From Zetaproteobacteria bacterium (GTDB lineage: Bacteria; Pseudomonadota; Zetaproteobacteria; Mariprofundales; Mariprofundaceae), in the NCBI GenBank assembly GCA_003233235.1, contig QILF01000039.1, positions 1 to 43,694 of the forward strand: DNA of 43,694 nt, in the 5' to 3' direction. Of the stretch, positions 22,380 through 32,035 are shown in pieces (positions within the stretch are counted from its first letter, which is position 1; each line of letters begins with the position of its first letter). The notes under the pieces were generated by a model, which saw only the letters and a program-made list of their open reading frames with translations, was not told the DNA's origin and ran no database searches. The translations under genes and the position numbers were made by a program.

Positions 22380-23152
22380 GCCATTTCCCCATCCAGATCA
22401 ATACCGCAAGCCAGCCCTTTGAGGTGTTCAAATGCTTTTCCCACCATTTTGCCCTCAATCACCGAACCATGCTGAGGTAAAATTCGATCAATCTGCCAGT
22501 GGCTCTGCATGCGTTCCAAGCCATGCCTCAGCACCCGATTCGATGGCATATAGAGCTGATGCCAACTATCCATACGAGCGAGAAACGATTCATCTGTTGC
22601 TAATAAATTCCAACACTCGGACACCGCACCAAAAATATCGCTGGTGAACAAACTCTTCGTTTGCGTGTCATACGTCACAATAGCGCCGGGAGAATGCAAG
22701 TATGGCGTAAACATGAACTCCAACACCCGACCACTGTTCAAGGTAATCGTATAATCGTGCTGTTCGACCGGATAAAAAGAAGATTGAATTCCATAATGGC
22801 GAATCAGGCGAATAGAGTTGCTATGCGCCGCCACACGCAAATCCTTACGCCCTATAATATCCTCAACGACAGGAATATTACTGCACACATCGGGATCCTG
22901 ATGCTGCGCCACAATCAATGAAATATTCGCCGGGTTCACCACTTCCAGCACCTTGCGCATCATTTTGGGAAAATCAGTCAGCGAACCCGGATCAATCAGC
23001 ACCGCTTCGATGTTTTCTTTGTTGCCATCCAACAACAAATAGGGATTGCAGTGCAAATGCGTTTTTTCATCTGCATAGCCGACCCAATAGATATTTTCTG
23101 CGACCTTGATTGCATCATGAAAATCCATTGCCTTCACCCTCCCTTCGATCAA
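22376..23152 (-). CDS. Metallo-beta-lactamase-fold protein, ODP-like (oxygen-binding diiron/flavodiiron-related)
   Basis: AQHQDPDVCSN metal motif, LIDPG, YLHSPGAIVTYD, LFTSDIFG, ILPQHGSVI; 4-bp overlap with the downstream kinase. Confidence 0.8.
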   Translation of the reverse strand: MIEGRVKAMDFHDAIKVAENIYWVGYADEKTHLHCNPYLLLDGNKENIEAVLIDPGSLTDFPKMMRKVLEVVNPANISLIVAQHQDPDVCSNIPVVEDIIGRKDLRVAAHSNSIRLIRHYGIQSSFYPVEQHDYTITLNSGRVLEFMFTPYLHSPGAIVTYDTQTKSLFTSDIFGAVSECWNLLATDESFLARMDSWHQLYMPSNRVLRHGLERMQSHWQIDRILPQHGSVIEGKMVGKAFEHLKGLACGIDLDGEMA

Positions 23153-23191
23153 CCTCGCAAAGAACCTACCATTAAAAGGGCTTCACGCATA

Positions 23192-23863
23192 TCAAAGACC
23201 AATCGTTTCAACGCCGTCCGGCGTCCCCATTAAAATCACATCTGCACCCTGATGCGAGAAAATACCGTTGGTCACCACGCCAGGTATGCTATTCAGTTCA
23301 TCTTCCAAACCACGCGGGTCCGCAATCGTCAAGCCATGAACATCAATAATGATATTACCATTATCGGTAGTATACCCTTCACGCAGTATCGGATTTCCGC
23401 CAATTTTCCCAGCCACACCCATAACCAACTCGCGGGCCATCGGAATCACCTCGATAGGTAGCGGGAATGCGCCGAGATGCGCCACACATTTACTTTCATC
23501 GACAATACAAACAAAGAAGTCGGATGCCGCAGCCACAATCTTCTCGCGCGTCAACGCGCCGCCGCCACCCTTGGTTAAATTCTTGTCGGCATCGAATTCG
23601 TCCGCACCATCAATATATACAGACAGCGAATCCACTTTGGTCAGCGCCTCATTTAAATCCAGCACCACAATACCGTGACCCGCCAGTCGTTCAGCCGTGA
23701 CCTCAGAACTGGCCACTGCACCGATAATATCGTCCTTCTTACTAGCCAACGCATCAATAAACATATTCGCCGTCGAACCGGTTCCGACACCGACAATCGT
23801 GCCGCCCTTCACATGTTGCAGCGCCGCCTCGGCAACTTTTTGTTTCATTTCATCTTGCGTCAT
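23192..23863 (-). CDS. rpiA: Ribose-5-phosphate isomerase A
   Basis: [41 protein letters not shown]; start trimmed to the ATG preceded by GAGGAG. Confidence 0.96.
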   Translation of the reverse strand: MTQDEMKQKVAEAALQHVKGGTIVGVGTGSTANMFIDALASKKDDIIGAVASSEVTAERLAGHGIVVLDLNEALTKVDSLSVYIDGADEFDADKNLTKGGGGALTREKIVAAASDFFVCIVDESKCVAHLGAFPLPIEVIPMARELVMGVAGKIGGNPILREGYTTDNGNIIIDVHGLTIADPRGLEDELNSIPGVVTNGIFSHQGADVILMGTPDGVETIGL

Positions 23864-23957
23864 TTTATTTTCTCCTCTTATTTTCGCCTGTTTTATCTTA
23901 AAAAAAACCTGTTCCACCTTCTGAAAAAGCCACCTTCCAGCAAGCAACGTCATAATT

Positions 23958-24674
23958 TTACGGCTTGCCGACCAAGACCCCAACATCTGATTTATTAACC
24001 GCAACGCTGTCGGCAACAGGCTTGCCAAAAATCGTCTGGAAACGTGACTCGCGCATCAACACCGGATCAGCCACACCCGTTTCCTGCACCGTCAACCACA
24101 ATGCCTTGGCTTCAGCGTAGGGTGCTGCGGGAAAGGTAAAACGCCACGTCGAAATAGTCGGCTGACGACGATCATAGATAAAACGCCGTTTACTCTTCTG
24201 CAAACGGCGTTGCAACTTCTGCGCATAAGCCGACATATAAAGCCGCGCAAGCGCCACACCGAATCTTCCGTCCGACTTGATAAGCGCCGCATCAAAACCG
24301 GCTTTTTTCCATGCCTCACGAACGCGCACCGCCTCCTCGCGCTTGGCAAAATTGCGCGGGTCGTCAAACGCATGCAATTCTACCTGCTCCTGTCGCTGCA
24401 CAGGAATAACTGTCAAACCACGTCCGATTAGCGTTGCCTTCATCGCCGCCGCCGCTTTGGGAACAATCATCCGCCGACTAACCACGCGCCACAATGCTGC
24501 AGCTTCGCCCGGTCGCTCGGGAAGAGCCAACACCGTAGCTTGTGATTTCACGGCAGCCGGGATATTCGGGCCGGGCAAAACCGCAGTGACGACAAATGGC
24601 GGCTGCCAAGCCATCCAGGCAAGCCAGGCAATGCCTATCAATGCTAAAAACGCGATAGCTCTACGCATGTTCAA
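23958..24674 (-). CDS. Membrane-anchored protein with possible SPOR-like domain
   Basis: N-terminal TM helix; repeated alpha/beta segments ([12 protein letters not shown]..., [28 protein letters not shown]). Confidence 0.55.
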   Translation of the reverse strand: MNMRRAIAFLALIGIAWLAWMAWQPPFVVTAVLPGPNIPAAVKSQATVLALPERPGEAAALWRVVSRRMIVPKAAAAMKATLIGRGLTVIPVQRQEQVELHAFDDPRNFAKREEAVRVREAWKKAGFDAALIKSDGRFGVALARLYMSAYAQKLQRRLQKSKRRFIYDRRQPTISTWRFTFPAAPYAEAKALWLTVQETGVADPVLMRESRFQTIFGKPVADSVAVNKSDVGVLVGKP

Positions 24675-25485
24675 CGAAATGCCGCAGGGCCAGTAGCAGC
24701 AAACCCTCCAGCGTCAATTCAGGACGATACGTATCAATATCCGGCATCGCATCAATAATACGCCCGGCCAGACCACCGGTTGCAACCACCGGCGCTCCGG
24801 CATAATCGGGTAAAGTGTGCAAACGGCGAATAATACCGCTCAAACCTTCCACCGCCGCCCAATAGCTGCCGGATTGCATGCTGCCAGCGGTATCACGGCC
24901 AATCAGTTCATCGGTTGCCGCAAACGGCACTTCGGGAAGTTTGGCGGCACGTCCGGCCAGCGCCTCCAGCGCCACTTCCATACCCGGCAGGATAAGACCA
25001 CCGGCATAATGCCCCTGTGGCGAAACAACATCGAACGTCGTCGCCGTCCCGCAATCCATCACAATCACCGGTGCACCGAAGGCTTCACGCGCAGCTAAAG
25101 CATTCACAATCCGGTCCGCGCCGACCTCGCGCGGATTTTTATAATCCACCGCCATGCCGGTTTTCACGCCGGGCGAACCGACAAACAACGGTTTCAACCC
25201 GAACACCTGCGCACACGCCTCGCCAAGCACCGCCTCAAAATGAGGAACCACGCAGGCCGCCATCACCCCATGCACCGTCACTTTGCATTGGCCATCTTTG
25301 TCTTCTTCTGCTTTCAGCAAACCGCGCAACTTCAACGCCAATTCATCACCGGTCAAACTGCGCTCGCTCGACAAGCGCCAGTGACCACACATCACACCAT
25401 CGCGCACCAATCCGAATACCATGCAGGTGTTGCCCATATCCACCAGCAGCAAATCGCCCGTCGGATTTGTTTCTAACGTACTCAA
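24661..25485 (-). CDS. coaX: Type III pantothenate kinase
   Basis: LLVDMGNTCMVFGL; GADRIVNALAA; VIVMDCGTATTFDVV; GGLILPGM. Confidence 0.95.
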   Translation of the reverse strand: MSTLETNPTGDLLLVDMGNTCMVFGLVRDGVMCGHWRLSSERSLTGDELALKLRGLLKAEEDKDGQCKVTVHGVMAACVVPHFEAVLGEACAQVFGLKPLFVGSPGVKTGMAVDYKNPREVGADRIVNALAAREAFGAPVIVMDCGTATTFDVVSPQGHYAGGLILPGMEVALEALAGRAAKLPEVPFAATDELIGRDTAGSMQSGSYWAAVEGLSGIIRRLHTLPDYAGAPVVATGGLAGRIIDAMPDIDTYRPELTLEGLLLLALRHFVEHA

Positions 25486-26468
25486 GATGCCACACCCTCC
25501 TCCATCAACTGCAAATCACCGGCGATAATACGTTCCAATCCGGATGCTGTGCGCAACAGCAACGCCCCATCCGTATCCAGCGCTTCGGCAATGCCGTCAA
25601 TATAGCCGCTTCCGTTGTCAACGCGAACCCTCTTACCGCTGGCAATATGCGCCTGCCACCAAGGGTCACGAATAGCGGCAAATCCGTCGCGCAGATAATT
25701 CCGATAAAGCACGTCGATTTCGCGCAACAACGCCACCGCCACATCCATGCGGCGAAGGTTTTGGCCGCTCAACGAACTCACATCACCGGCAATTCCGGCC
25801 ACTTCCTCCGGCCAACCGCCATCCGGCGGTCGGACATTCAAACCGATGCCAACGACCACCGCCTGCACGCGTCCCGGTTCCGAGCGCATTTCGATAAGAA
25901 TGCCCGCCAGCTTGCGCCCCGCGCACAAAATATCATTCGGCCATTTGATGCGCACCTGCGGCAAAAACGGAAGCAGCGCGCGCTGTACGGCAAGCGCAGT
26001 CAGCAGCGACAATTGCGGCACATCCGACGGCGGCAACGGCGGACGCAATAAAATCGACATGGTCAGCGCATGCCGTTCCGCACTGTGCCAACGGCGTTGT
26101 AAACGCCCGCGCCCGCTCGTTTGCCGTTCGGCAAACATCACCAAACCATCCGGCGCTTGCTCGCCCGATTCGGCCAAACGCATCAACGCGCTATTCGTCG
26201 AATCCACTTCATCGACCACCAGACAACGACTGCCGATATGTGCACCCGCCAGACGTTCGGCAAACCACGAAGCAAGCAGCACATCCCCCTGCAAACGGTA
26301 GCCGACACCGCGTTCAGCACACACCTTGATACCGCTATCGTTCAAAGCCCGAACATGCTTCCAGATGGCGGTACGACTGATGCCAAAATGCCGCGCCAAT
26401 ACGTCACCGGAAAGCGGTGCGGAAGCGTCAACTAACAACCGCAGCAGCGATTCACGCGTTGGATGCAT
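25482..26468 (-). CDS. birA: Bifunctional biotin operon repressor/biotin-[acetyl-CoA-carboxylase] ligase
   Basis: N-terminal HTH (LARHFGISRTAIWKHVRAL); FAERQTSGRGRLQRRWHS; KWPNDILCAGRKLAGILIE. Confidence 0.95.
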   Translation of the reverse strand: MHPTRESLLRLLVDASAPLSGDVLARHFGISRTAIWKHVRALNDSGIKVCAERGVGYRLQGDVLLASWFAERLAGAHIGSRCLVVDEVDSTNSALMRLAESGEQAPDGLVMFAERQTSGRGRLQRRWHSAERHALTMSILLRPPLPPSDVPQLSLLTALAVQRALLPFLPQVRIKWPNDILCAGRKLAGILIEMRSEPGRVQAVVVGIGLNVRPPDGGWPEEVAGIAGDVSSLSGQNLRRMDVAVALLREIDVLYRNYLRDGFAAIRDPWWQAHIASGKRVRVDNGSGYIDGIAEALDTDGALLLRTASGLERIIAGDLQLMEEGVAS

Positions 26469-27351
26469 CGGCCTTGTGTGTTTCAGTGTTGTCTACTCCA
26501 ACCTCGACGCGCATAGAAACATCCAGCGCCGCAGTTGAATGCGTAATTGCACCAATGGCAATCCGGTCAATGCCGGTTTCAGCGTAAACGCGCGCATTGG
26601 CCAGTGTGATATTCCCGGAAGCTTCGAGAAGCATGCCAGCAGGAACCCATGCACGCGCCGCACACACCTGATTCGGGGTCATATTATCAAGCAGAATGAT
26701 GTCCGGTACAGCAGCAACCGCTTCCCGAACCTCATCCGGCGTTTCGCATTCCACCTCAACCCAAAGCGGTGCATTGCCGGAACCGGAAGTGGCTTGCTGC
26801 AACTCGCGACAGGCTTGAATCGCTGCCGCAATTGAGCCTGCCGCCACAATATGATTCTCCTTAATGAGCATCCCCTCACGCAAATCCATGCGATGGTTCA
26901 CGCCACCGCCGTGACGCACCGCCTGCTTTTCCAGATACCGTAACCCCGGCGTTGTTTTTCGTGTATCGACAATACTGCAATGCGTACCCTGTACCGCCAC
27001 TACAAAAGCCTGCGTCGCCGTCGCAATACCGGAAAGGTGCTGCAAAAAATTCAGCGCCGTGCGTTCAGCCGAGAGCAGCGCCCGCAACGGGCCGGAAAAA
27101 GTAGCCACTGAATCGCCGCAAAGCACGACATCGCCATCGTGACGGCTCCACAATTGTTCGATACGCGCATCAACGGCAGCAAACACCCGTTGCGCGACCA
27201 GAACGCCAGAAAGAACACCGTCCGCTTTGACTGAAATCGTGGCACACCCCTGCTGATCACGGGCTACCGTCGCCTGCGCTGTTAAATCAGCACTTGCCGC
27301 ATCTTCTTCCAATGCAAGCATAATCAGCCGCTCTAGTGCTACAGCATCCAC
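26452..27351 (-). CDS. nadC: Nicotinate-nucleotide pyrophosphorylase (carboxylating)
   Basis: LNFLQHLSGIAT; DTRKTTPGLRYLEKQAVRHGGGVNHRMDL; probable GTG start at 27351 with GGGGGAG upstream. Confidence 0.95.
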   Translation of the reverse strand: MDAVALERLIMLALEEDAASADLTAQATVARDQQGCATISVKADGVLSGVLVAQRVFAAVDARIEQLWSRHDGDVVLCGDSVATFSGPLRALLSAERTALNFLQHLSGIATATQAFVVAVQGTHCSIVDTRKTTPGLRYLEKQAVRHGGGVNHRMDLREGMLIKENHIVAAGSIAAAIQACRELQQATSGSGNAPLWVEVECETPDEVREAVAAVPDIILLDNMTPNQVCAARAWVPAGMLLEASGNITLANARVYAETGIDRIAIGAITHSTAALDVSMRVEVGVDNTETHKADASNA

Positions 27352-28007
27352 AGCACTCCCCCGATAGCCAACGCAATAAACGGCACGTTGAATGGATGAT
27401 GAACAAGCCCGCGCGCAGCGGAAGCGACACAACCGGCAAGCAGCGTCGCAGTCAACGATTCAAACCAACCGACCTGCTGATAGACATGCAGGCTCCAGCC
27501 ACAGCAAATAACCACCGTACAAATCAAGCCGATATGTCCCGGCAGGGTCTGCGCGGGATTGGCCGGAAAACGAATAACAAAATAACCGGCGCGATCCAGC
27601 CAGTGCGCCAGCGGCAGGCCGAGACAGAGGCTGAGTGCCACGCCGAAACCAAGTTCGGGATAAGAAGAGAACTGCAAAGCCGCTAGCAACAATGCCGTCA
27701 CGAACATCCACATCGGCCACGGTTTACTTGCCCCGTCCGACCAAGCCAGCATCAACATCCGACAAACATTCCGTTTGAGAAAAACAGGCACTGTCACCGT
27801 GATTGCGAATAATGCAATGGCCGCGAACAACGCCAGAGGCTGATGGTAAAGCGGCCAGAACAGTACCCAAATACCGGTCAGCGACCACACCGCACGAATC
27901 AACAACGAGGATGGAACGCCGCGACGTATACCGGCAACGCTCAACCAACCGGCTTGCAGCAGGCCAATGACAAAAAACAGCGTTAAGAAGATGTCCAATT
28001 GGTGCAT
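27339..28007 (-). CDS. Integral membrane protein of unknown function
   Basis: 222 aa with many hydrophobic segments; stop overlaps the nadC start. Confidence 0.6.
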   Translation of the reverse strand: MHQLDIFLTLFFVIGLLQAGWLSVAGIRRGVPSSLLIRAVWSLTGIWVLFWPLYHQPLALFAAIALFAITVTVPVFLKRNVCRMLMLAWSDGASKPWPMWMFVTALLLAALQFSSYPELGFGVALSLCLGLPLAHWLDRAGYFVIRFPANPAQTLPGHIGLICTVVICCGWSLHVYQQVGWFESLTATLLAGCVASAARGLVHHPFNVPFIALAIGGVLWML

Positions 28008-28074
28008 CGCAGCAGCCTAACCGAGCTCAGCCCTGCCTCAAAGCTGCAAAGATTGGCAAAAAATAAAATCAGTT

Positions 28075-28235
28075 GAGCCACTTGCAAAAGTCCGGGTGGA
28101 TGAGTTGCAATCCCACTTCGAGTGCACTTTCGGGTTGGAATGAGGTACATGGTTGTTCCATTCGGTGAAATCCCAACTCAAAATCGCGCCGGAACGGGAA
28201 AGCAAATCGCCGCACATGACTTTCGCAAGTGGCTT
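28075..28235. repeat. Palindromic ~160-bp interspersed repeat, copy B
   Basis: GAGCCACTTGCAAAAGTC...GACTTTCGCAAGTGGCTT; colinear with copy A throughout; one end reaches the carA stop codon. Confidence 0.9.
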
Positions 28236-29385
28236 AATTGTTACGGATGGAATCGGCGAAGCGATCGAAAAGATAATCGGCATCCTGCGGGCCGGGGCTG
28301 GCCTCGGGATGGTACTGTACCGAAAATACCGGTTTCCCTTTCACGCGCAAACCCTCAACCGTACCGTCAAACAATGAGCGGTGGGTAATCTCCACATGCG
28401 TCGGCACATCTGTATCTGACACGGCAAAACCATGGTTCTGGCTGGTAATCTCAATTTTTCCGGTTGTTTCATCCTTGACCGGATGATTGCCGCCGCGATG
28501 GCCGAATTTCAACTTGAATGTGGATAAGCCCAACGCCTGCGAAAGCAATTGATGTCCCATGCAAATACCGAAAATCGGCACATCCGATTTAAGCAGTTCA
28601 CGAATTGTATCCACCGCGTAGCCGACAGCAGCCGGATCGCCGGGTCCGTTGGAGAGGAAAAGCCCATCCGGCTTAAGCGCCAGAATATCGGCAGCGGAAC
28701 TGGCCGCAGGAACAATACTCACGCGCAAACCGCGATCTACTAATTTTCTGAAAATATTGCGTTTACAGCCGAAATCAAGTGCCACCACATGCGCGTTGAG
28801 TTCCGGCGTTGTAAATTTAGCCACATCCAGATCATAAGAACCGGTATCCCAACTCTCCACCTTCGTACGACTCACCTGACCGACTAAATCGCGACCTTCC
28901 AAGCCATCCCAGCCGCGCGCCAGTTCAAGCGCCGCTTCCTCGCTCATCCCATCGGAAACAATCACGCCATTTTGCGCACCGTTATCCCGCAAATGACGCA
29001 CCAGAGCCCGCGTATCAATGTCGGAAATGCCAACCACATTGCACTCGGCAAGCCAGGTTCCCAAATCATTTTCAGCGCGGTAATTTGAGGTGATGCGCGT
29101 CGGCGCACGCACAATCAGACCGCGCACGGATACACTATCGGACTCCATATCCACAGCATTAACACCGACATTTCCGATATGCGGGTAGGTGAAGGTGATG
29201 ATTTGATCCGTGTAGGAAGGGTCGGTAAGGATTTCCTGATAACCGGTCATTGAAGTATTGAAGCAGACCTCGCCAACCGTATGGCCCAGCGCACCCAATG
29301 CCTGACCACGGAAAATCCGCCCATCCGCGAGAACTAATATTGCCTGATGTGTCATCTGATGTTGCGTCATGGGAACCCCGTGCAT
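28234..29385 (-). CDS. carA: Carbamoyl-phosphate synthase small subunit
   Basis: FNTSMTGYQEILTDPSY; IFGICMGHQLLSQALG; VQYHPEASPGP. Confidence 0.97.
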   Translation of the reverse strand: MHGVPMTQHQMTHQAILVLADGRIFRGQALGALGHTVGEVCFNTSMTGYQEILTDPSYTDQIITFTYPHIGNVGVNAVDMESDSVSVRGLIVRAPTRITSNYRAENDLGTWLAECNVVGISDIDTRALVRHLRDNGAQNGVIVSDGMSEEAALELARGWDGLEGRDLVGQVSRTKVESWDTGSYDLDVAKFTTPELNAHVVALDFGCKRNIFRKLVDRGLRVSIVPAASSAADILALKPDGLFLSNGPGDPAAVGYAVDTIRELLKSDVPIFGICMGHQLLSQALGLSTFKLKFGHRGGNHPVKDETTGKIEITSQNHGFAVSDTDVPTHVEITHRSLFDGTVEGLRVKGKPVFSVQYHPEASPGPQDADYLFDRFADSIRNN

Positions 29386-29406
29386 ATCTGCGCGGATATT
29401 AAGATT

Positions 29407-31986
29407 TCACGTCTTCTCTGTCGAGTTCAATAATTTATGGATAGTTTGACTCAACACATCCACGGCTACGGGTTTATGCACCACATCGCAAACCGGCAAA
29501 TCCAGATCGCACAGCACATCGTGCCTGTCGTAACCTGTCGAAAAAATAACAGGTAGAACGGCACGGATTTTACGCATCGCCTTGACAGCCTCATGCCCGC
29601 CCATTTCCGGCATCACCACGTCCATAAGCACCAAATCAATATCTTCCTGATGTTGCTTAAAAACATCCACAGCCTGCTGCCCGTTCTCCGCCAGCAAAAC
29701 CCGGTAACCCAATGACTCAATCAGTTCGGACGTCGCATATCGCACACTCTCTTCATCATCAACAATTAGAATACACTGCCCCTTTCCTTCAACAATTTCC
29801 TCTCTGACCGGCACTGTCTCAGCCACGCTATCGTGCAACGGCAACCAAACATGAAATGCCGTCCCCACACCGGGATGGCTTTCCACTTCAATCGCCCCGC
29901 CATGCGCTTGCACCGTCCCATACGCCATCGCCAAACCCAATCCTGTCCCCTCGCCCGAAGGCTTAGTGGTAAAAAACGGCTCGAATATCCTTTGAATATT
30001 TTCCGGCACAATACCGCAACCATTATCCCGCACCGTCAATTTAGCATGGCCTCCCCGCTGCATGTCGGGGTGGCGGGAACGCATCGCCGTATTGACATTG
30101 CAGAGCTTGAATGAAACCGTGACTTTCGCATCTTCAACGTCGCCAACGGCATGCATGGCATTGGCAATTAAATTTATCATCACCTGTTTGAGTTGCGCCG
30201 CGTCCCCTTCAATCACCGCCTCGCCTGCCTCGCATTGCATGCAAAAGTGAATGGACTCCGGCAAGCCTGTCTGCGCCAGCTTGCAGGTTTCTTTGAGAAG
30301 TGGCGTCAGAGAGAAGACATGCTTCTCCGCCTGGCCCTTACGGGCAAAAGTCAGAAGCTGCCGAATGGTATCGGCAGCAGTGGCACATGCCGCTTCAATG
30401 CGTTCGATTTTCTCCTGCCCTGACGCATCCAAATCACATCTTCTCCGGATAAGAAAAGCATTGCCCAGAATGCCACCAAGCAGATTGTTGAAATCATGTG
30501 CAATACCGCCTACCAGCGTACCCAGCGCCTCCATTTTCTGCGCCTGCCGCAATTGTTCTTCCAGTTCCCGTTGCGCCGTCATATCTCGCACCACGACCTG
30601 AATAGCCGGTCTGCCGGCATACTCCACCCGCACACTGCGTATTTCGGCACAAAATGCTGTGCCATTATGCTTGAGCAAGGTGTATTCACGTACCGGCTGG
30701 TCGGGCATGCCACCGGCCAGAAGAATAGCAACGTTCTCCATCAATGTCTGACGACAGTCGGGATGCACATATTGAATAAACGGTTCGCCAATAAATTCCG
30801 CTTCGGAACAACCGGACAAAGCCAGCGCCTCGGGATTAGCATACGCTATTCTTCCATCCTGATGCACTAAAATAGCATCCGGCAGCATATCAAGCAGTTG
30901 CTCAAACTGCATTTCCACTTGTCGCTTTTGTGTAACGTCATGCAAAACCGTCAGTGTCGCCAATTCACCTTCATATCGAAATCGCCGCATGGATGCCAAA
31001 ACATGAATGGTGCGATCATCCGCTGCATGCAATGTCAACGACCGCTCGGTCACCGCGCCTTTTTTATCCAATTCCCGCTGTATATCCTCCCGTACATTCG
31101 GATCAGGAAAGAAATCCACAGCACACAACGCTTCGCCATCCACGTCGGCCAATGTTTTGCCAAACAATCTCGCCATTTGCATATTGGCGTGCACGATGCG
31201 TCCATCATCGCGCCGGGTAACCATCAGCGGCAGCGGCACAGCCGCTTGCATGGCACGCAGGTCCGCCTCGGCCTCAACCAGCTTGCTCTTACCGGCTTCT
31301 AATTCACTCACATCCGAGGCATAGATATAACCGCAATCAAGTGTTCTGACTCCACGCAAACGTAAAACAAACGTATGCACACCAACCGTACCCTGCTTCT
31401 CAATAAGTTGATCCGTATCAATCAGATGGTGACTGTCCACATCATCAATAAAAGGGAAAAGCTTGCTAATCGTTTCTCCGCCCACATCTCTATCGTACAA
31501 TTTCCGGGCCGCCGCATTGCAATCCAACACCCATCCCTGTCGATCAAAGCGAATCACCGGCGACGGATTATTCTCTGGGTACTGGGCCAGTGCAGCCATC
31601 TTGCGCTCTTCCTGTTTGCGCTCAGTGATATCGCGCACAAAGGATACCACCCGTGTTGCCCCATCCACATCAATCACCGATGCGGTAATATCCGCATCAA
31701 TGAATTCACCGTTCTTCATCAAACACATCAGCCCGTCGTTTGCGCCATGCCCCTGCTGCATGACCTCGCAAAAAAAAGTTTGCAGCCTGTCCGCATCGCT
31801 GGGGTGCAAATCAAACATATCCATGCACAAAAGTTCATCACGCGAAAAACCAAGCAAACGTTCAGCAGCAGGATTTGCCTCGACAATCCGGCCTTTCTCC
31901 GGATCAATGATAAAAATCGCATCGCGCGCCTGCTCGAATACAGGCTTGAGAATGGCTAAACGGTTTTGCATGACGGGGGCTTGCAT
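29407..31986 (-). CDS. Multi-PAS hybrid sensor histidine kinase with C-terminal receiver
   Basis: Several PAS/PAC segments; GGIAHDFNNLLGGILGNAFLI H-box; GEGTGLGLAMAYG G-box; REC CILIVDDEESVRYATSEL...LVLMDVVMPEMGG. Confidence 0.93.
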   Translation of the reverse strand: MQAPVMQNRLAILKPVFEQARDAIFIIDPEKGRIVEANPAAERLLGFSRDELLCMDMFDLHPSDADRLQTFFCEVMQQGHGANDGLMCLMKNGEFIDADITASVIDVDGATRVVSFVRDITERKQEERKMAALAQYPENNPSPVIRFDRQGWVLDCNAAARKLYDRDVGGETISKLFPFIDDVDSHHLIDTDQLIEKQGTVGVHTFVLRLRGVRTLDCGYIYASDVSELEAGKSKLVEAEADLRAMQAAVPLPLMVTRRDDGRIVHANMQMARLFGKTLADVDGEALCAVDFFPDPNVREDIQRELDKKGAVTERSLTLHAADDRTIHVLASMRRFRYEGELATLTVLHDVTQKRQVEMQFEQLLDMLPDAILVHQDGRIAYANPEALALSGCSEAEFIGEPFIQYVHPDCRQTLMENVAILLAGGMPDQPVREYTLLKHNGTAFCAEIRSVRVEYAGRPAIQVVVRDMTAQRELEEQLRQAQKMEALGTLVGGIAHDFNNLLGGILGNAFLIRRRCDLDASGQEKIERIEAACATAADTIRQLLTFARKGQAEKHVFSLTPLLKETCKLAQTGLPESIHFCMQCEAGEAVIEGDAAQLKQVMINLIANAMHAVGDVEDAKVTVSFKLCNVNTAMRSRHPDMQRGGHAKLTVRDNGCGIVPENIQRIFEPFFTTKPSGEGTGLGLAMAYGTVQAHGGAIEVESHPGVGTAFHVWLPLHDSVAETVPVREEIVEGKGQCILIVDDEESVRYATSELIESLGYRVLLAENGQQAVDVFKQHQEDIDLVLMDVVMPEMGGHEAVKAMRKIRAVLPVIFSTGYDRHDVLCDLDLPVCDVVHKPVAVDVLSQTIHKLLNSTEKT

Positions 31987-32035
31987 AGAAGAAATGTGCC
32001 TGATGGCGATACTCCGGGCAAAAAGCTAGGCACGT

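Noticed and set aside
25017-26051. 344-aa plus-strand ORF opposite coaX and birA
   Set aside because: Antisense shadow of two well-supported genes; low-complexity Pro/Arg/Ser/His composition and no recognisable domain.
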